A stretch of DNA of 64,000 nucleotides from Qipengyuania sp. ABI-127-1 (GTDB taxonomy: Bacteria; Pseudomonadota; Alphaproteobacteria; Sphingomonadales; Sphingomonadaceae), in contig JALJCR010000001.1 of the NCBI GenBank assembly GCA_022953095.1, forward strand, positions 1 through 64,000, read 5' to 3'. Of this stretch, positions 55,388-64,000 are shown in pieces; position 1 is the stretch's first letter; each line of letters opens with the position of its first letter. Under the pieces are notes generated by a model. The model did no database searches and had not been told where the DNA came from. It was given only the letters and a program-made list of their open reading frames with translations. The position numbers and the translations under genes were made by a program.

Positions 55388-55870
55388 ATGTTCGATTTTC
55401 GTCCCGAGCCCGGAACACCCAAGCCCGAAACCTATCGCCAACTGGTCGAAGCGGCCGACGCGCTGACCGTCGGTGAGCCCGACGCAGTCGCCAATATGGC
55501 CAATGTCGCGGCTTTGATGTGGGACTTTCTACCCGAGCTCAACTGGGCGGGTTTCTACCGTGTCATCGACGGGGAACTCGTGCTCGGCCCTTTCGTGGGG
55601 CGGCCCGCCTGCATTCGCATTCCGGTGGGCCAGGGCGTATGCGGTAGGGCGGCTGGCGACGGCGCCACACAGCTAGTCGAGGACGTTCACAGCTTTCCGG
55701 GCCACATCGCCTGCGATTCCACGACCAATTCCGAACTGGTCGTGCCAGTCATGCGCGATGGTAGGGTTATCGCGGTCATCGACCTCGACAGCCCAGCCAG
55801 GTGCCGCTTCGACGCCAAGGACGCAGCCGGTATCGAGGCGCTCGCCAGAATTCTCGCCGAGCGAATCTGA
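55388..55870 (+). CDS. msrC: Free methionine-(R)-sulfoxide reductase (GAF type)
   Basis: A 160-residue GAF-domain enzyme that reduces free Met-R-sulfoxide with thioredoxin. The three catalytic cysteines are Cys75 (GRPACIRIPV), Cys85 (GQGVCGRAA) and Cys109 (GHIACDSTT), with the same spacing (10 and 24) as Cys84, 94 and 118 of the E. coli enzyme. The terminal SELVVPVMRDGRVIAVIDLDSP is typical. Start ATG 55388. Divergent from the sugar dehydrogenase. Confidence 0.93.
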   Translation: MFDFRPEPGTPKPETYRQLVEAADALTVGEPDAVANMANVAALMWDFLPELNWAGFYRVIDGELVLGPFVGRPACIRIPVGQGVCGRAAGDGATQLVEDVHSFPGHIACDSTTNSELVVPVMRDGRVIAVIDLDSPARCRFDAKDAAGIEALARILAERI

Positions 55871-55990
55871 CCGTCGCTGACCCATCGCGGCACAGCCCCG
55901 CCACTCTTTTTGCGATGCGCCGGTAGAGTGCTAAACTCGGCCCTGCGCGCGGCGCGGCCCTCTGCCGAGTCGCCAAGAGGAGTTCGTACC

Positions 55991-56977
55991 ATGCCTACCC
56001 GTTCCGCTCTCGCCCTGACAGCGTCGGCCTTCGCGGTTCTGCCGGGCGCCGCCCTCGCGCAGGAGGCCATGTCGTACGAAACAGGTGCGTATGAATATCC
56101 CCAACCGCTGCCCGAACTCGATGACGACGTGGTCACCGAAACGGTGGCCGAGCAGCCGGTGGTCGAGCCCGGCCCCATAGGCGCCGCCAGAGTCATCTCC
56201 GCTCGGCAGGCTGCGCAAGCTCCGGTCTTTGTGAGCAAGCCCACAATCCAGCCGATCGATCCCTCGGATCCTCAGCATTACCGATACGAAGAGGTTGCCG
56301 CTACGCCAACTTCCGCAAGGCGCACGATCCCGCCGCGTACACCAGGCTACGCGGCGCAAGGAGTACAGCCGACCTACGTCTATGTGCAGCAGCCACCGCA
56401 GGTCATCTATGTGCATCAGGCGCCTGTGGGCTATGCGCAGCCGCCAGCCGGAACCGCGCGCGTGATCTATCGTGAAGGGCCGACGCAGGTCGCTCCGCCA
56501 CAATATGGATATGGCTATCAGCCGGGTTACGGCGGGGTCCCTACCTATCTGCCGGCCGGGGCGCAGGTCGTGGCATTCGATCGCAACGCATGGCTCGAGG
56601 AATGCCGTGCCCGGCTCGACACTTATGAGAGCGATAGCGATCGCGGTGAAATCATCGGCGCCTTGGTCGGAGGCGTTGCAGGAGGAGTGCTCGGCAATCG
56701 CATAGCCGGACGCGGCAATCGCACGGCGGGCACCTTGATCGGCGCGGGCACTGGCGCGCTTGCCGGAATGGCCGTCGGGGATGCAATCGAGGATGCCAAC
56801 CGCCGTCCAACCGACAGCTACGGGCAATGCCAGGCCTATCTCGACGACTATATGCGAAAAGCCACCGCCAGTGCGGGAACCACACAGTATGTCCAGCCGG
56901 GTCAATACATGCTGGTCCCGGTGACCGTGGCAGTGCCCCAGCGCGCAGTGTATCGCGACGGAACACCCGCGAACTAG
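55991..56977 (+). CDS. Exported glycine-zipper 2TM-domain protein
   Basis: A 328-residue exported protein: signal peptide (MPTRSALALTASAFAVLPGAALA), a proline-, glutamine- and tyrosine-rich region (about 100-200, with YVQQPPQVIYVHQAP), a Cys near the start of the folded part (WLEECRARLDTYESDSDRGE), and a glycine-zipper pair of helices (about 223-262, IIGALVGGVAGGVLGNRIAGRG; LIGAGTGALAGMAVGDAIE). This domain is typical of envelope proteins of the 17-kDa antigen/SlyB type. Start ATG 55991 has AGAGGAG upstream. Role in the envelope is inferred. Confidence 0.85.
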   Translation: MPTRSALALTASAFAVLPGAALAQEAMSYETGAYEYPQPLPELDDDVVTETVAEQPVVEPGPIGAARVISARQAAQAPVFVSKPTIQPIDPSDPQHYRYEEVAATPTSARRTIPPRTPGYAAQGVQPTYVYVQQPPQVIYVHQAPVGYAQPPAGTARVIYREGPTQVAPPQYGYGYQPGYGGVPTYLPAGAQVVAFDRNAWLEECRARLDTYESDSDRGEIIGALVGGVAGGVLGNRIAGRGNRTAGTLIGAGTGALAGMAVGDAIEDANRRPTDSYGQCQAYLDDYMRKATASAGTTQYVQPGQYMLVPVTVAVPQRAVYRDGTPAN

Positions 56978-57497
56978 CCCCAAGGGTGATGGTGATGCAG
57001 CGCACCGCCATGTCGGACACCAAAGGCCGGCGAAGGTGAATAGCGCGCGGACGGAATAACGGTCTCTAGCCAGGCTATATGCGCCGCCCCGCGAATGTGC
57101 AGGTTCGTTACTCCGCGCCGCGCCCCGCGGACTTGGCTAGCACGAGGGGCGACGAAAGCCGCGATTTGCGCGGGCTCCACCCGGTCGAAACGCGTCGAGA
57201 TGCGAATGGACTATCCCCGCCAGAGGGGGAGCAGTGCCCGCAGCTCCCAAGTCGCGCCGCGCAACATCGATGGCGCTGGGACCATGGCCGGGCCGGAGAC
57301 TTCTCTACCGCCAGTCGCCGGATTATACGATCGAAGCCGAGCGAAGCGATTCCTGATCAGGCAGCCTGATGAAACCGATAATCCCGGACCATCCCTATCG
57401 CCCTCGATAGCCTGAGCCCCTCTCGGCCGCGAAAGGGTCTTCTGCTCGATCACCAAGGTAGACAAATGCTGTCAGGCCTCGCTTCTGTTAGCCGCCC
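56978..57497. other. 520-bp stretch without a recognised gene
   Basis: Between the glycine-zipper gene and the end of parB no credible coding frame is seen; the frames found lack ribosome binding sites and any recognisable motif. Two short hairpins are visible, ATCAGG-loop-CCTGAT and CTATCG-CCCT-CGATAG, near 57360-57412. No tRNA or known RNA could be recognised by eye. It is the largest gap in the window. Confidence 0.6.
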
Positions 57498-58475
57498 CTA
57501 AATATCGCCGCCCGTAAGCCTCTGACAAATAAGGTCAAGTTGATCGAGCGTGCGATAGCGAATGGTGACGCTACCCGTGTTGGGCGTGACATCGGTGGTG
57601 ATCTTGACCGGCATGCCGAGAAATTCTTCGAGGTGACCCTGCACGGCAGTGATATCGGCGTCGTTTTCGCTTTGATGGGGGTGGGCCGAAGGCGTATCCG
57701 ACCGCGATTTTCGCGGCTTGCGGGTCAGCGCCTCCATTTCGCGCACGGACAAACCGTCGGAAACCGCTTTTTCCGCGAGGCTTTCGGCCTCATCCCGGCC
57801 GACCAAGGCACGCGCATGCCCCATGGTAAGTGCTCCCTCGGCCAGTAACGCCAGCACGCTGTCCGGGAGGCTCAGGAGGCGCTGGATATTGGCGACGTGG
57901 CTGCGTGACTTGTCGACAAGCTTTGCGATCTCCGCTTGCGTCATCCCCTCATCTTCGGCGAGCTTCTGATACGCACGCGCCTCATCGACCGGATTGAGAT
58001 CCTCGCGCTGGAGATTTTCGATGAGCGCCAGCGCCATCACTTCGCGCCGGTCAAGCTCGCGAACCAGTGCCGGTATCTCGTGCAATCGCGCCTTTTGCGC
58101 CGCGCGCCAACGGCGCTCGCCCGCAACCAAGCGGTAACGACCCTGCCCTAGTGGCGACACGATGACAGGCTGGATCACGCCACGCGCTTCGATGGAAGAA
58201 GCGAGTGCTTCGAGCGATTCCTCGTCGAAGCGCGTCCGGGGCTGTCCGGGAAGCGGCTCGATATCCGCCACCGGAATGGAAGCGAGCCCATCGGTCGGAT
58301 GAGCCTGGCCCATACCCCCCGATGCCCCCGTCTGCTGGCCCCCGCCCCCATCCGCGCCCGACCGGACGAGCGGTTCCTCGCGGCGGGTTTCGCCCAACAG
58401 GGCTCCAAGTCCCTTCCCCAGCTTCTTCTTGCGATCGATCGTCCTGGCTCCCGATTTTTCCGCGCCGTCACTCAT
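57498..58475 (-). CDS. parB: Chromosome partitioning protein ParB
   Basis: A 325-residue CTP-dependent DNA clamp that loads at parS. The N-terminal Lys-rich ParA-interacting tip (KKLGKGLGALLGE), ParB/Srx fold with GQGRYRLVAGERRWRAAQ (GERRxRA), LIENLQREDLNPVDEA, the helix-turn-helix MTQAEIAKLVDKSRSHVANIQRLL and the C-terminal dimer domain are all present. Start ATG 58475 overlaps the parA stop by 4 bp. Three parS-like palindromes lie 0.8-3.3 kb upstream of this gene's start. Confidence 0.97.
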   Translation of the reverse strand: MSDGAEKSGARTIDRKKKLGKGLGALLGETRREEPLVRSGADGGGGQQTGASGGMGQAHPTDGLASIPVADIEPLPGQPRTRFDEESLEALASSIEARGVIQPVIVSPLGQGRYRLVAGERRWRAAQKARLHEIPALVRELDRREVMALALIENLQREDLNPVDEARAYQKLAEDEGMTQAEIAKLVDKSRSHVANIQRLLSLPDSVLALLAEGALTMGHARALVGRDEAESLAEKAVSDGLSVREMEALTRKPRKSRSDTPSAHPHQSENDADITAVQGHLEEFLGMPVKITTDVTPNTGSVTIRYRTLDQLDLICQRLTGGDI

Positions 58476-59263
58476 GCCGCCTTTTTCCTTTCCGGCAGAC
58501 GCCCGATGAGTTCCCGGGCCAAGCCGATATAGGCCCGGCTTCCGGGGCAATTGTGGTCGTAGACCAGCGCCGGCATTCCATGGCTCGGCGCTTCGGAAAG
58601 GCGCACATTGCGCGGAATCACATGTTCGAAGACCAGATTGCCGAGACAATCGCGCACATCGTCGGCCACTTGATCGGTTAGCCGATTACGGCGGTCGAAC
58701 ATCGTCAAAACAATCCCGACGATGCCCAGATCGGCGTTGAATCCCTGTTGTACGCGCTCGACAGTCTGGAGAAGCTGGCTGAGGCCTTCAAGCGCGAAGA
58801 ACTCGCACTGCAGCGGCACAAGCAACGTATCTGCGGCGGACAGGGCGTTGAGAGTCAGAAGCCCGAGCGAGGGCGGACAATCGATGAAACATACATCATA
58901 GCCCGCAAAACTCCCGCGAGCTTGTGACGAGAGCGCACGCCTCAGCCTTGCTGTGCGATCATCGACGGAAACGAGTTCAACCTCTGCTCCCGATAGATCT
59001 TGCGTCGCCGGAACGATATCGAGGCCGGGTATGTCCGTCGGCTGTGCACATTCTGCCAGCGACGCCTGGTCCAGCAGGAGATCGTAGCTCGTATTTTCAC
59101 GCGCGGCAGCCGCTATGCCAAGCCCGGTCGACGCATTGCCCTGAGGATCGAGGTCGATCAGCAAAGTCTTCCACCCCGTCGCAGCCATGGCCGTCGCGAT
59201 GTTGATGGCAGTGGTCGTCTTGCCCACTCCGCCCTTCTGATTGGCGATAGCAATGGTGATCAT
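58472..59263 (-). CDS. parA: Chromosome partitioning ATPase ParA
   Basis: A 263-residue deviant-Walker ATPase. The motif K10-GGVGK15-TT is in TIAIANQKGGVGKTTTAIN; LLIDLDPQGNASTGLG, FIDCPPSLGLLTLNAL and PRNVRLSEAPSHGMP follow. It moves ParB-parS complexes over the nucleoid. Start ATG 59263 overlaps the rsmG stop by 4 bp; an upstream in-frame ATG would add five residues. Part of the mnmG-rsmG-parA-parB chain of 4-bp overlaps. Confidence 0.97.
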   Translation of the reverse strand: MITIAIANQKGGVGKTTTAINIATAMAATGWKTLLIDLDPQGNASTGLGIAAAARENTSYDLLLDQASLAECAQPTDIPGLDIVPATQDLSGAEVELVSVDDRTARLRRALSSQARGSFAGYDVCFIDCPPSLGLLTLNALSAADTLLVPLQCEFFALEGLSQLLQTVERVQQGFNADLGIVGIVLTMFDRRNRLTDQVADDVRDCLGNLVFEHVIPRNVRLSEAPSHGMPALVYDHNCPGSRAYIGLARELIGRLPERKKAA

Positions 59264-59889
59264 GCTTTTGCGCTCCATTTTCCGCGACCAACCACGATCC
59301 CCGCCTCCGGATCGGTTACCGATTGTTCCACGTGAAACATGGCACGGCGATTCTTGGGCAGTCCCGCCACTTCATGCGCCGCCGATCGCCCCTTGGGCAA
59401 CACCCAATGGGTAGAGCTTGTGGAGAAGGGCGCGGATAAAGTCAGCAAGCGGTCGAGTGGAGCAAAGGCCCGAGCGGAGATGGTCCGGGCCTCGAACGGG
59501 ATAACATTCTCCAGACGCTGCCCCTCTACCCGACAATTATACAGCCCCAAATTCCCAATGGCGCCTTCGAGCCAATCTATACGGCGGCGTCTCGACTCCA
59601 CGAGAACCACCGAAAGATCCGGGCGCATCGCGGCGATGATCAGGCCTGGAAATCCCGCGCCGCTTCCGAGATCGAGCCAGGGGCCGTCGCACGGCTCGCA
59701 CAGCTCGAGCAACTGGGCCGAATCGGCGATATGCCGCTGCCAGACCATCGGCAGTGTCGCTCGGGCAATCAGGTTCTGCCGCTGATTCTCCGCGGATAAT
59801 TCCCTGACGAGCATATCGAGCCGATCGAGCGCGAGACGGTCGGAAAGGCGGGCAACATAGGTGCGGGCTTCGTCTTCGCTGGCGATCAT
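59260..59889 (-). CDS. rsmG: 16S rRNA (guanine-527-N7)-methyltransferase RsmG
   Basis: A 209-residue AdoMet methyltransferase for G527 of 16S rRNA. It has [24 protein letters not shown], the AdoMet site [31 protein letters not shown] and the C-terminal [21 protein letters not shown]. The segment MFHVEQ is encoded by a parS-like palindrome (59324-59339). It overlaps both mnmG and parA by 4 bp. Confidence 0.96.
   Translation of the reverse strand: MIASEDEARTYVARLSDRLALDRLDMLVRELSAENQRQNLIARATLPMVWQRHIADSAQLLELCEPCDGPWLDLGSGAGFPGLIIAAMRPDLSVVLVESRRRRIDWLEGAIGNLGLYNCRVEGQRLENVIPFEARTISARAFAPLDRLLTLSAPFSTSSTHWVLPKGRSAAHEVAGLPKNRRAMFHVEQSVTDPEAGIVVGRGKWSAKA
59324..59339. other. parS: parS-like ParB binding site in rsmG
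   Basis: TGTTCCACGTGAAACA differs from the parS consensus TGTTTCACGTGAAACA at one base. It lies inside rsmG, encoding the MFHVEQ stretch on the other strand. Confidence 0.8.
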
Positions 59890-61736
59890 GCCGCGCGATC
59901 CCTCTTTCGGACATGAACGAGCAAAGCGGCGAGCGCCGCCGGCGTGACACCGCTGATACGGCCCGCTGCCGCCAGCGATTCCGGCCGTGCAACCGACAAC
60001 CGTTCTATCATTTCATTGGACAGTCCAGGAACCTCGGCGAAGGGAAAATCGGGAGGCAGGCGCTGCGCTTCGCTTGTGCGCAGATCGGCAAGCTCGGCCC
60101 TTTGCCGCGCGAGATAAGGCGCATAAAACGCATCCTCGGCCAACTCGGTGGCAAGCGAATCGTCGGGATCAACACCGTCCAGCCACGGCCCCAGAGCGGA
60201 TAAATCGGCATGACCGCCGGCTATCCACTCGGAAGCCGGACGAGGTCCGGTGTCACGTTTCACGTGAAACCCCGCCTCCGCCAGAACTTTCGAATGAATA
60301 GGGGTAGCGAGCGCTTGTTCAAATCGCGCGCGACGCTCTTCACGCCTGTCGTACCATTCCGCACGTTCTTTTCCGACCAGACCGTGTTTTATTCCCAGGG
60401 GCGTCAGGCGCGTATCGGCATTGCTCGCCCGAAGGCATAGCCGGTATTCCGCCCGTGAGGTCAGCATGCGATAGGGTTCGGTGATACCCTGAAGCGTCAG
60501 ATCATCGAGCATCACGGAAATGTAGGAATTCGCGCGATCCAGCGGCAGCGCTTCGACGCCAAGGATCGTCGAAGCGGCATGCATACCAGCGACGATCCCC
60601 TGAGCCGCCGCCTCTTCATAGCCCGTCGTACCATTGATCTGCCCCGCGCAGTAAAGGCCCGGAATAGCGTGAAGCTCCAGCGAAGAAGCCAGTGCGCGCG
60701 GGTCGATATGGTCATATTCGACTGCATAACCCGGAACGGACATTTCCACCCGGCTCAAACCATCCATCGCCCGCAGCATGGCCAATTGAACATCAATGGG
60801 AAGCGATGTCGATATCCCGTTCGGATAAACAAGCTCGGTATCTAACCCCTCCGGCTCGAGGAATACCTGATGCCCGTCGCGATCGCCGAAGCGATGGATC
60901 TTGTCTTCGATAGAGGGGCAGTAACGGGGGCCTGCCGCGCCGATGGCTCCCGAAAACAGCGGTGACCGATCGAGGTTGGCGCGGATAATGTCATGCGCGC
61001 GTGCATTGGTACGGGTGATTGCGCAGAATAGCTGAGGGTTTGATCTCGCCTCCGTCAGCGAACTCATCGTCCAGCATTCACTGTCAGACGGTTGCTCCTC
61101 CAGCGAAGCCCAATCGATCGTGCGCCCGTCCAGACGCGGAGGCGTGCCGGTCTTAAGCCTTCCCATCGGAAGATCGGCCTCGCGCAATTGCGTCGCCAGA
61201 CGGTGGGCAGCCCCCTCCCCTATCCTCCCGCCTTCGAAGCGTTCTTCACCGCGATACAATATACCGCCAAGGAAGGTGCCGGTGCACAAGATCACCGCAC
61301 GCGACGTGATCTGCGTTCCATCCGCCAATTCCAGTCCGCACACCCGCCCCCCTTCGAGACGAAGGGCAGCTACCTCCCCCGCGACCAGTTCCAGTGATGG
61401 CTGCGCGCGGACCATCGCTTGAACCGCCCGATGAAACAACTTCCGATCCGCTTGAACGCGCGGCCCCCATACCGCGCTGCCCTTGGACCTGTTCAGCATG
61501 CGATAGTGTATCGCTGCGGCGTCGGCAGCACGGGCGATTACGCCGTCGAGCGCGTCGACTTCGCGGACGAGATGCCCCTTCCCCAGCCCCCCGATTGCCG
61601 GATTGCAGCTCATGGCGCCGATCTTCTCGAGATCGAGCGTCACCAGAGCCGTACGCGCGCCAATTCGGGCGGCTGCGCAGGCCGCTTCGACCCCAGCATG
61701 GCCGCCGCCGACTACAAGAACATCGAAATCGTGCAT
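59886..61736 (-). CDS. mnmG: tRNA uridine-5-carboxymethylaminomethyl modification enzyme MnmG
   Basis: MnmG (GidA) with MnmE installs the cmnm5 group on U34 of several tRNAs using FAD, methylenetetrahydrofolate and glycine. The 616-residue protein has the FAD site [58 protein letters not shown]-like [13 protein letters not shown], and the terminal [32 protein letters not shown] parS-like site is encoded near its C-terminal third. MnmE lies directly upstream. Confidence 0.97.
   Translation of the reverse strand: MHDFDVLVVGGGHAGVEAACAAARIGARTALVTLDLEKIGAMSCNPAIGGLGKGHLVREVDALDGVIARAADAAAIHYRMLNRSKGSAVWGPRVQADRKLFHRAVQAMVRAQPSLELVAGEVAALRLEGGRVCGLELADGTQITSRAVILCTGTFLGGILYRGEERFEGGRIGEGAAHRLATQLREADLPMGRLKTGTPPRLDGRTIDWASLEEQPSDSECWTMSSLTEARSNPQLFCAITRTNARAHDIIRANLDRSPLFSGAIGAAGPRYCPSIEDKIHRFGDRDGHQVFLEPEGLDTELVYPNGISTSLPIDVQLAMLRAMDGLSRVEMSVPGYAVEYDHIDPRALASSLELHAIPGLYCAGQINGTTGYEEAAAQGIVAGMHAASTILGVEALPLDRANSYISVMLDDLTLQGITEPYRMLTSRAEYRLCLRASNADTRLTPLGIKHGLVGKERAEWYDRREERRARFEQALATPIHSKVLAEAGFHVKRDTGPRPASEWIAGGHADLSALGPWLDGVDPDDSLATELAEDAFYAPYLARQRAELADLRTSEAQRLPPDFPFAEVPGLSNEMIERLSVARPESLAAAGRISGVTPAALAALLVHVRKRDRAA
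60256..60271. other. parS: parS-like ParB binding site in mnmG
   Basis: CGTTTCACGTGAAACC contains the perfect 14-bp palindrome GTTTCACGTGAAAC; only the two outermost bases differ from the consensus. It is inside the mnmG coding region (GFHVKRD). Confidence 0.82.
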
Positions 61737-61781
61737 GGGATCGGCGCTCTACCGAAAGCCGGGATTCACGTCAAAGGCGCA

Positions 61782-61797
61782 TGTTTCACGTGAAACA
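61782..61797. other. parS: Perfect parS site between mnmE and mnmG
   Basis: TGTTTCACGTGAAACA, an exact match to the parS consensus, in the 62-bp space between the mnmE stop and the mnmG start. Confidence 0.93.
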
Positions 61798-61798
61798 A

Positions 61799-63067
61799 CT
61801 ATTTCCCGATACAAAATTTGCCGAAAAGCGTGTCGAGCATTTCCTCGGTCGACTCGCGACCAACCAGTCGATCGAGCGCGCGCCGCGCGGTCCGAAGATG
61901 TTCAGCGGCAAGCAGGAGGTCGTGGTCCGCTCTCACGGCGGAGAGGGCCTCGGCCGCGGTCAACGCCCACTCCCGCTGACGACGATTGAAAGCCAGTCTA
62001 TCCACGGGGGGCAAAGCGGTGCGCCCCCGCTCAACCAAAAGCGCGGTCAATCGTTCGATCCCGGCACCAGTTACCGCTGAAACTTGTAAACCGTCACTTT
62101 CTGAGGGGCGCAGATCCGATTTGGAGTGCACGCAAATCGCGCCTTCGGGCGCGTCTGCCTCCTCACCCAACCACAGGACGATCTGCCCCGCCGAGACCTC
62201 GCGCCGGGCTCGCTCTATCCCGATCTCCTCGATGGCGCCCGCCCCGCTCTCCCGCATTCCCGCCGTATCCACGAGTACGAATGGAACTCCGCCAATCGCT
62301 ACGGGGCGTTCGAGAACGTCGCGGGTTGTCCCCGCCTCGGCAGTGACGATCGCGGCATCGTCCGCCAACAATGCATTGAAAAGCGACGATTTCCCCGCAT
62401 TGGGAGGACCCGCCAAAACGACCCGAATGCCATCCCGAAGGCGCTCGGTGGCAGGCTGGGCGGCGATGCCGCGGATCTCCGCAGCGAGATCTTCCAACCG
62501 GCGATAGAAGTCACCCGGCAGGCCGACAACATCGTCCTCGTCGGCGAAATCGATGACGGCCTCGACCGCAGCGGCGAAGCCAAGGACGCGTTCACGCCAC
62601 CCCTCAATGCGGCGCGATAGCTCCCCTCCGACCGAGAGCATCGCTCCCCGCCTCTGCATTTCGGTTTCAGCTGAAAGCAAATCGGCGAGACCCTCCGCCT
62701 CGGCCAGATCGATCTTGCCATTGCCAAAAGCACGCCGCGTGAACTCTCCCGGTTCGGCCTCGCGCAATCCTAAGTAAGTCCCGAGTTCCTCAAGTATGGC
62801 CGCGATTACCGCTCTGCCCCCGTGGCAGTGAATCTCGGCCAGATCCTCACCAGTCACGGTCGCCGGACCGCGAAACCACAGGACCAAAGCCTGGTCGAGC
62901 GTATCGCCGACGCCATCGCGCAGGGTTCTCAGGCGCGGGGAACGTTCGGGAGGAAGGCCCCCGCTAAGCCGTTCGAGCGCCGCCCCGGCACCCGGCCCAC
63001 TTATGCGGATAACACCGATCCCCGCAGGCGGCGCACCGCTCGACAGGGCATAGATCGTCTCGCTCAT
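61799..63067 (-). CDS. mnmE: tRNA modification GTPase MnmE
   Basis: A 422-residue GTPase that partners MnmG. The folate-binding N-terminal domain (TIYALSSGAPPAGIGVIRISG, FTRRAFGNGKIDLAEAEGLADLL) is followed by the G domain: G1 GPPNAGKSSLFNALL (about residue 220), TAEAGTTRDVLERP and VDTAGMRESGAGA. The protein ends FGKFCIGK with the catalytic Cys of the CIGK motif. It follows the DUF6489 gene at 15 bp. Confidence 0.96.
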   Translation of the reverse strand: MSETIYALSSGAPPAGIGVIRISGPGAGAALERLSGGLPPERSPRLRTLRDGVGDTLDQALVLWFRGPATVTGEDLAEIHCHGGRAVIAAILEELGTYLGLREAEPGEFTRRAFGNGKIDLAEAEGLADLLSAETEMQRRGAMLSVGGELSRRIEGWRERVLGFAAAVEAVIDFADEDDVVGLPGDFYRRLEDLAAEIRGIAAQPATERLRDGIRVVLAGPPNAGKSSLFNALLADDAAIVTAEAGTTRDVLERPVAIGGVPFVLVDTAGMRESGAGAIEEIGIERARREVSAGQIVLWLGEEADAPEGAICVHSKSDLRPSESDGLQVSAVTGAGIERLTALLVERGRTALPPVDRLAFNRRQREWALTAAEALSAVRADHDLLLAAEHLRTARRALDRLVGRESTEEMLDTLFGKFCIGK

Positions 63068-63082
63068 CGCGCCGTAATGGCC

Positions 63083-63346
63083 TCAATCTTCGTCGGAAGT
63101 CTTCTTCGCCGATGAGCTACGCGCTGCATTGGCGCCTTCCATGAAACTTTGAAAAAGTTTGAAACCGGCCTGCCCCATCGGTGCCAACTGCTTCGCATAT
63201 TCCTGCAATTGGTCCGTGTTGTTCACACCCTTCATCGCCTTCGACATCATGTCGACATAGACGGCATTTGCCTTGCCCACATCGGGCAGCCCCATAAAGG
63301 TCCTTGCCTCTTCGGGCGTGCAATCGATTTCGATATGGACCTTCAT
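63083..63346 (-). CDS. DUF6489 family small protein
   Basis: An 87-residue soluble protein: VHIEIDCTPEEARTFMGLPDV, a helical middle part (GKANAVYVDMMSKAMKG) and FKLFQSFMEGANAAR, ending in an acidic/Ser tail. It matches a family I recall as DUF6489 in alphaproteobacteria, located upstream of mnmE. Function unknown. It is the first gene of the leftward mnmE-parB run. Confidence 0.8.
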   Translation of the reverse strand: MKVHIEIDCTPEEARTFMGLPDVGKANAVYVDMMSKAMKGVNNTDQLQEYAKQLAPMGQAGFKLFQSFMEGANAARSSSAKKTSDED

Positions 63347-63445
63347 CGCGCTTCCTCCGTTATGGCTTGCGAGACCCTATTTGGGTCTGCAATGCGCGTC
63401 ATGCAAGCATAAGACACCATTCGAAGCGAGCGAGGCACCAATCCC

Positions 63446-64000
63446 ATGACCGAAACCGTCACCATCCCCACACTGTCTGGCACGGAAGAATTCACCGCTT
63501 ACGTCGCAAGGCCCACCGAGCGTCCCAAGGCCGCGATTCTCGTCATCCAGGAGATCTTTGGGGTCAATGCGGGCATCCGGCGCAAGTGCGACAAGCTCGC
63601 GGAAGAGGGTTATCTCGCGATCGCTCCCGACCTGTTCTGGCGGCTAGAACCCGGAGTCGAGCTCGATCCTGATATCGAACCCGAATTTCAGCGCGCACTC
63701 GATCTGATGGGCCGCTTCAATCAGGATCAGGGAATTCGGGATATCGAAGCCACCATCCATTACATCAGGCGTGAGGAAAGCATTCCCAAGGTTGGTTGCG
63801 TTGGTTACTGCCTGGGTGGACGTCTCGCTTTCATGACCGCCGCCCGCACCGATATCGATGCAAGTGTCGGCTATTATGGCGTCGGTATCGACGGCCTTCT
63901 CGGTGAAAAGCATGCAATCGCGAATCCGCTCATGCTGCACATTCCCACAGAGGACGGTTTCGTCGACAAGAATACGCAAAAGGCCATGCATGAAGGCCTG
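63446..64000 (+). CDS. Dienelactone hydrolase family protein (3' truncated by window edge)
   Basis: The first 185 codons of an alpha/beta hydrolase of the dienelactone hydrolase family, open to the right edge. Glu36 (VIQEIFGVN) and the nucleophile Cys122 in VGYCLGGRLAFM match the catalytic set of the family, with the Asp and His of the triad expected near or beyond the edge. It starts 99 bp from the divergent DUF6489 gene. The substrate is unknown; chlorocatechol degradation need not be meant. Confidence 0.92.
   Translation, partial: MTETVTIPTLSGTEEFTAYVARPTERPKAAILVIQEIFGVNAGIRRKCDKLAEEGYLAIAPDLFWRLEPGVELDPDIEPEFQRALDLMGRFNQDQGIRDIEATIHYIRREESIPKVGCVGYCLGGRLAFMTAARTDIDASVGYYGVGIDGLLGEKHAIANPLMLHIPTEDGFVDKNTQKAMHEGL

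Noticed and set aside
57079-57465. Short open frames on both strands in the gap before parB
   Set aside because: No ribosome binding site, no motif and no relation to neighbours; length is expected by chance in G+C-rich DNA.
61763-61777. Possible fourth parS-like site (ATTCACGTCAAA)
   Set aside because: Several mismatches, including in the central palindrome; not counted as parS.

Overview
The window is a gene-dense piece of chromosome from an alphaproteobacterium, most probably a member of the Sphingomonadales close to Erythrobacteraceae. This is inferred from lineage-typical proteins (SciP, TrcR, CarD next to FdxA, a DUF6489 protein, GIN-domain exported proteins, a Mg-type HemB), from high G+C by eye, and from the order DUF6489-mnmE-mnmG-rsmG-parA-parB. 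Three ParB-binding parS palindromes lie in mnmE/mnmG/rsmG, so the right end is close to the replication origin. No rRNA, tRNA, CRISPR array, insertion sequence or prophage was recognised.

Layout. 1-8.6 kb: the 3' end of etfA with a clear terminator, a TonB-like secreted protein gene broken by one frameshift in a G run, then a leftward operon of membrane fusion protein, enlarged RND pump and DUF445 protein, a GlsB-type membrane protein, and SciP with a small co-translated partner. 8.7-16.7 kb: mnmA, a lipoprotein serine hydrolase, a leftward pdxH-CDF transporter-PhzF operon, and a rightward DnaJ/YihY/fabI operon that ends at a 77-bp palindromic repeat. 16.7-19.3 kb: wecC and wecB, which make UDP-ManNAcA. 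19.3-25.3 kb: a leftward envelope and ribosome cluster nadD-rsfS-rlmH-envC-ctpA-dsbB-coq7-secreted protein, in which rlmH appears to start at ATT. 25.6-27.1 kb: an active M23 endopeptidase overlapping a bactofilin gene. 27.2-33.2 kb: fadD, trcR, a GT4 glycosyltransferase with an LpxH-like phosphoesterase, and a quinone oxidoreductase divergent from a DUF1192 gene.

33.3-39.4 kb: clpA, then the ligase-associated DNA repair operon (MBL exonuclease, DUF5946 protein, ATP-dependent DNA ligase) and a DUF1993 gene. 39.4-43.9 kb: a leftward run of M23 peptidase, hemB, two tandem GNAT acetyltransferases, gamma carbonic anhydrase and a DUF167 gene. 44.1-48.9 kb: SUV3-like helicase, S4 protein, fdxA, a second YihY-type protein and carD. 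49.0-51.1 kb: two tandem GIN (DUF2807) exported repeat proteins and a small lipoprotein. 51.1-57 kb: Sua5/TsaC synthase, acyl-CoA dehydrogenase, PQQ-type sugar dehydrogenase, free methionine-R-sulfoxide reductase and a glycine-zipper protein. After about 520 bp without a recognisable gene comes the leftward chain DUF6489-mnmE-mnmG-rsmG-parA-parB, and the window ends in a dienelactone hydrolase gene cut by the edge.

The most informative observations are the ATT start of rlmH, the homopolymer frameshift in the TonB-like gene, the origin-proximal parS cluster, the two extra membrane segments in the RND pump, the DUF5946 gene translationally linked inside the ligase/exonuclease operon, and the tandem GIN repeat proteins. 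I did not find convincing evidence for a wholly new system; the SciP partner and DUF5946 are the best leads.
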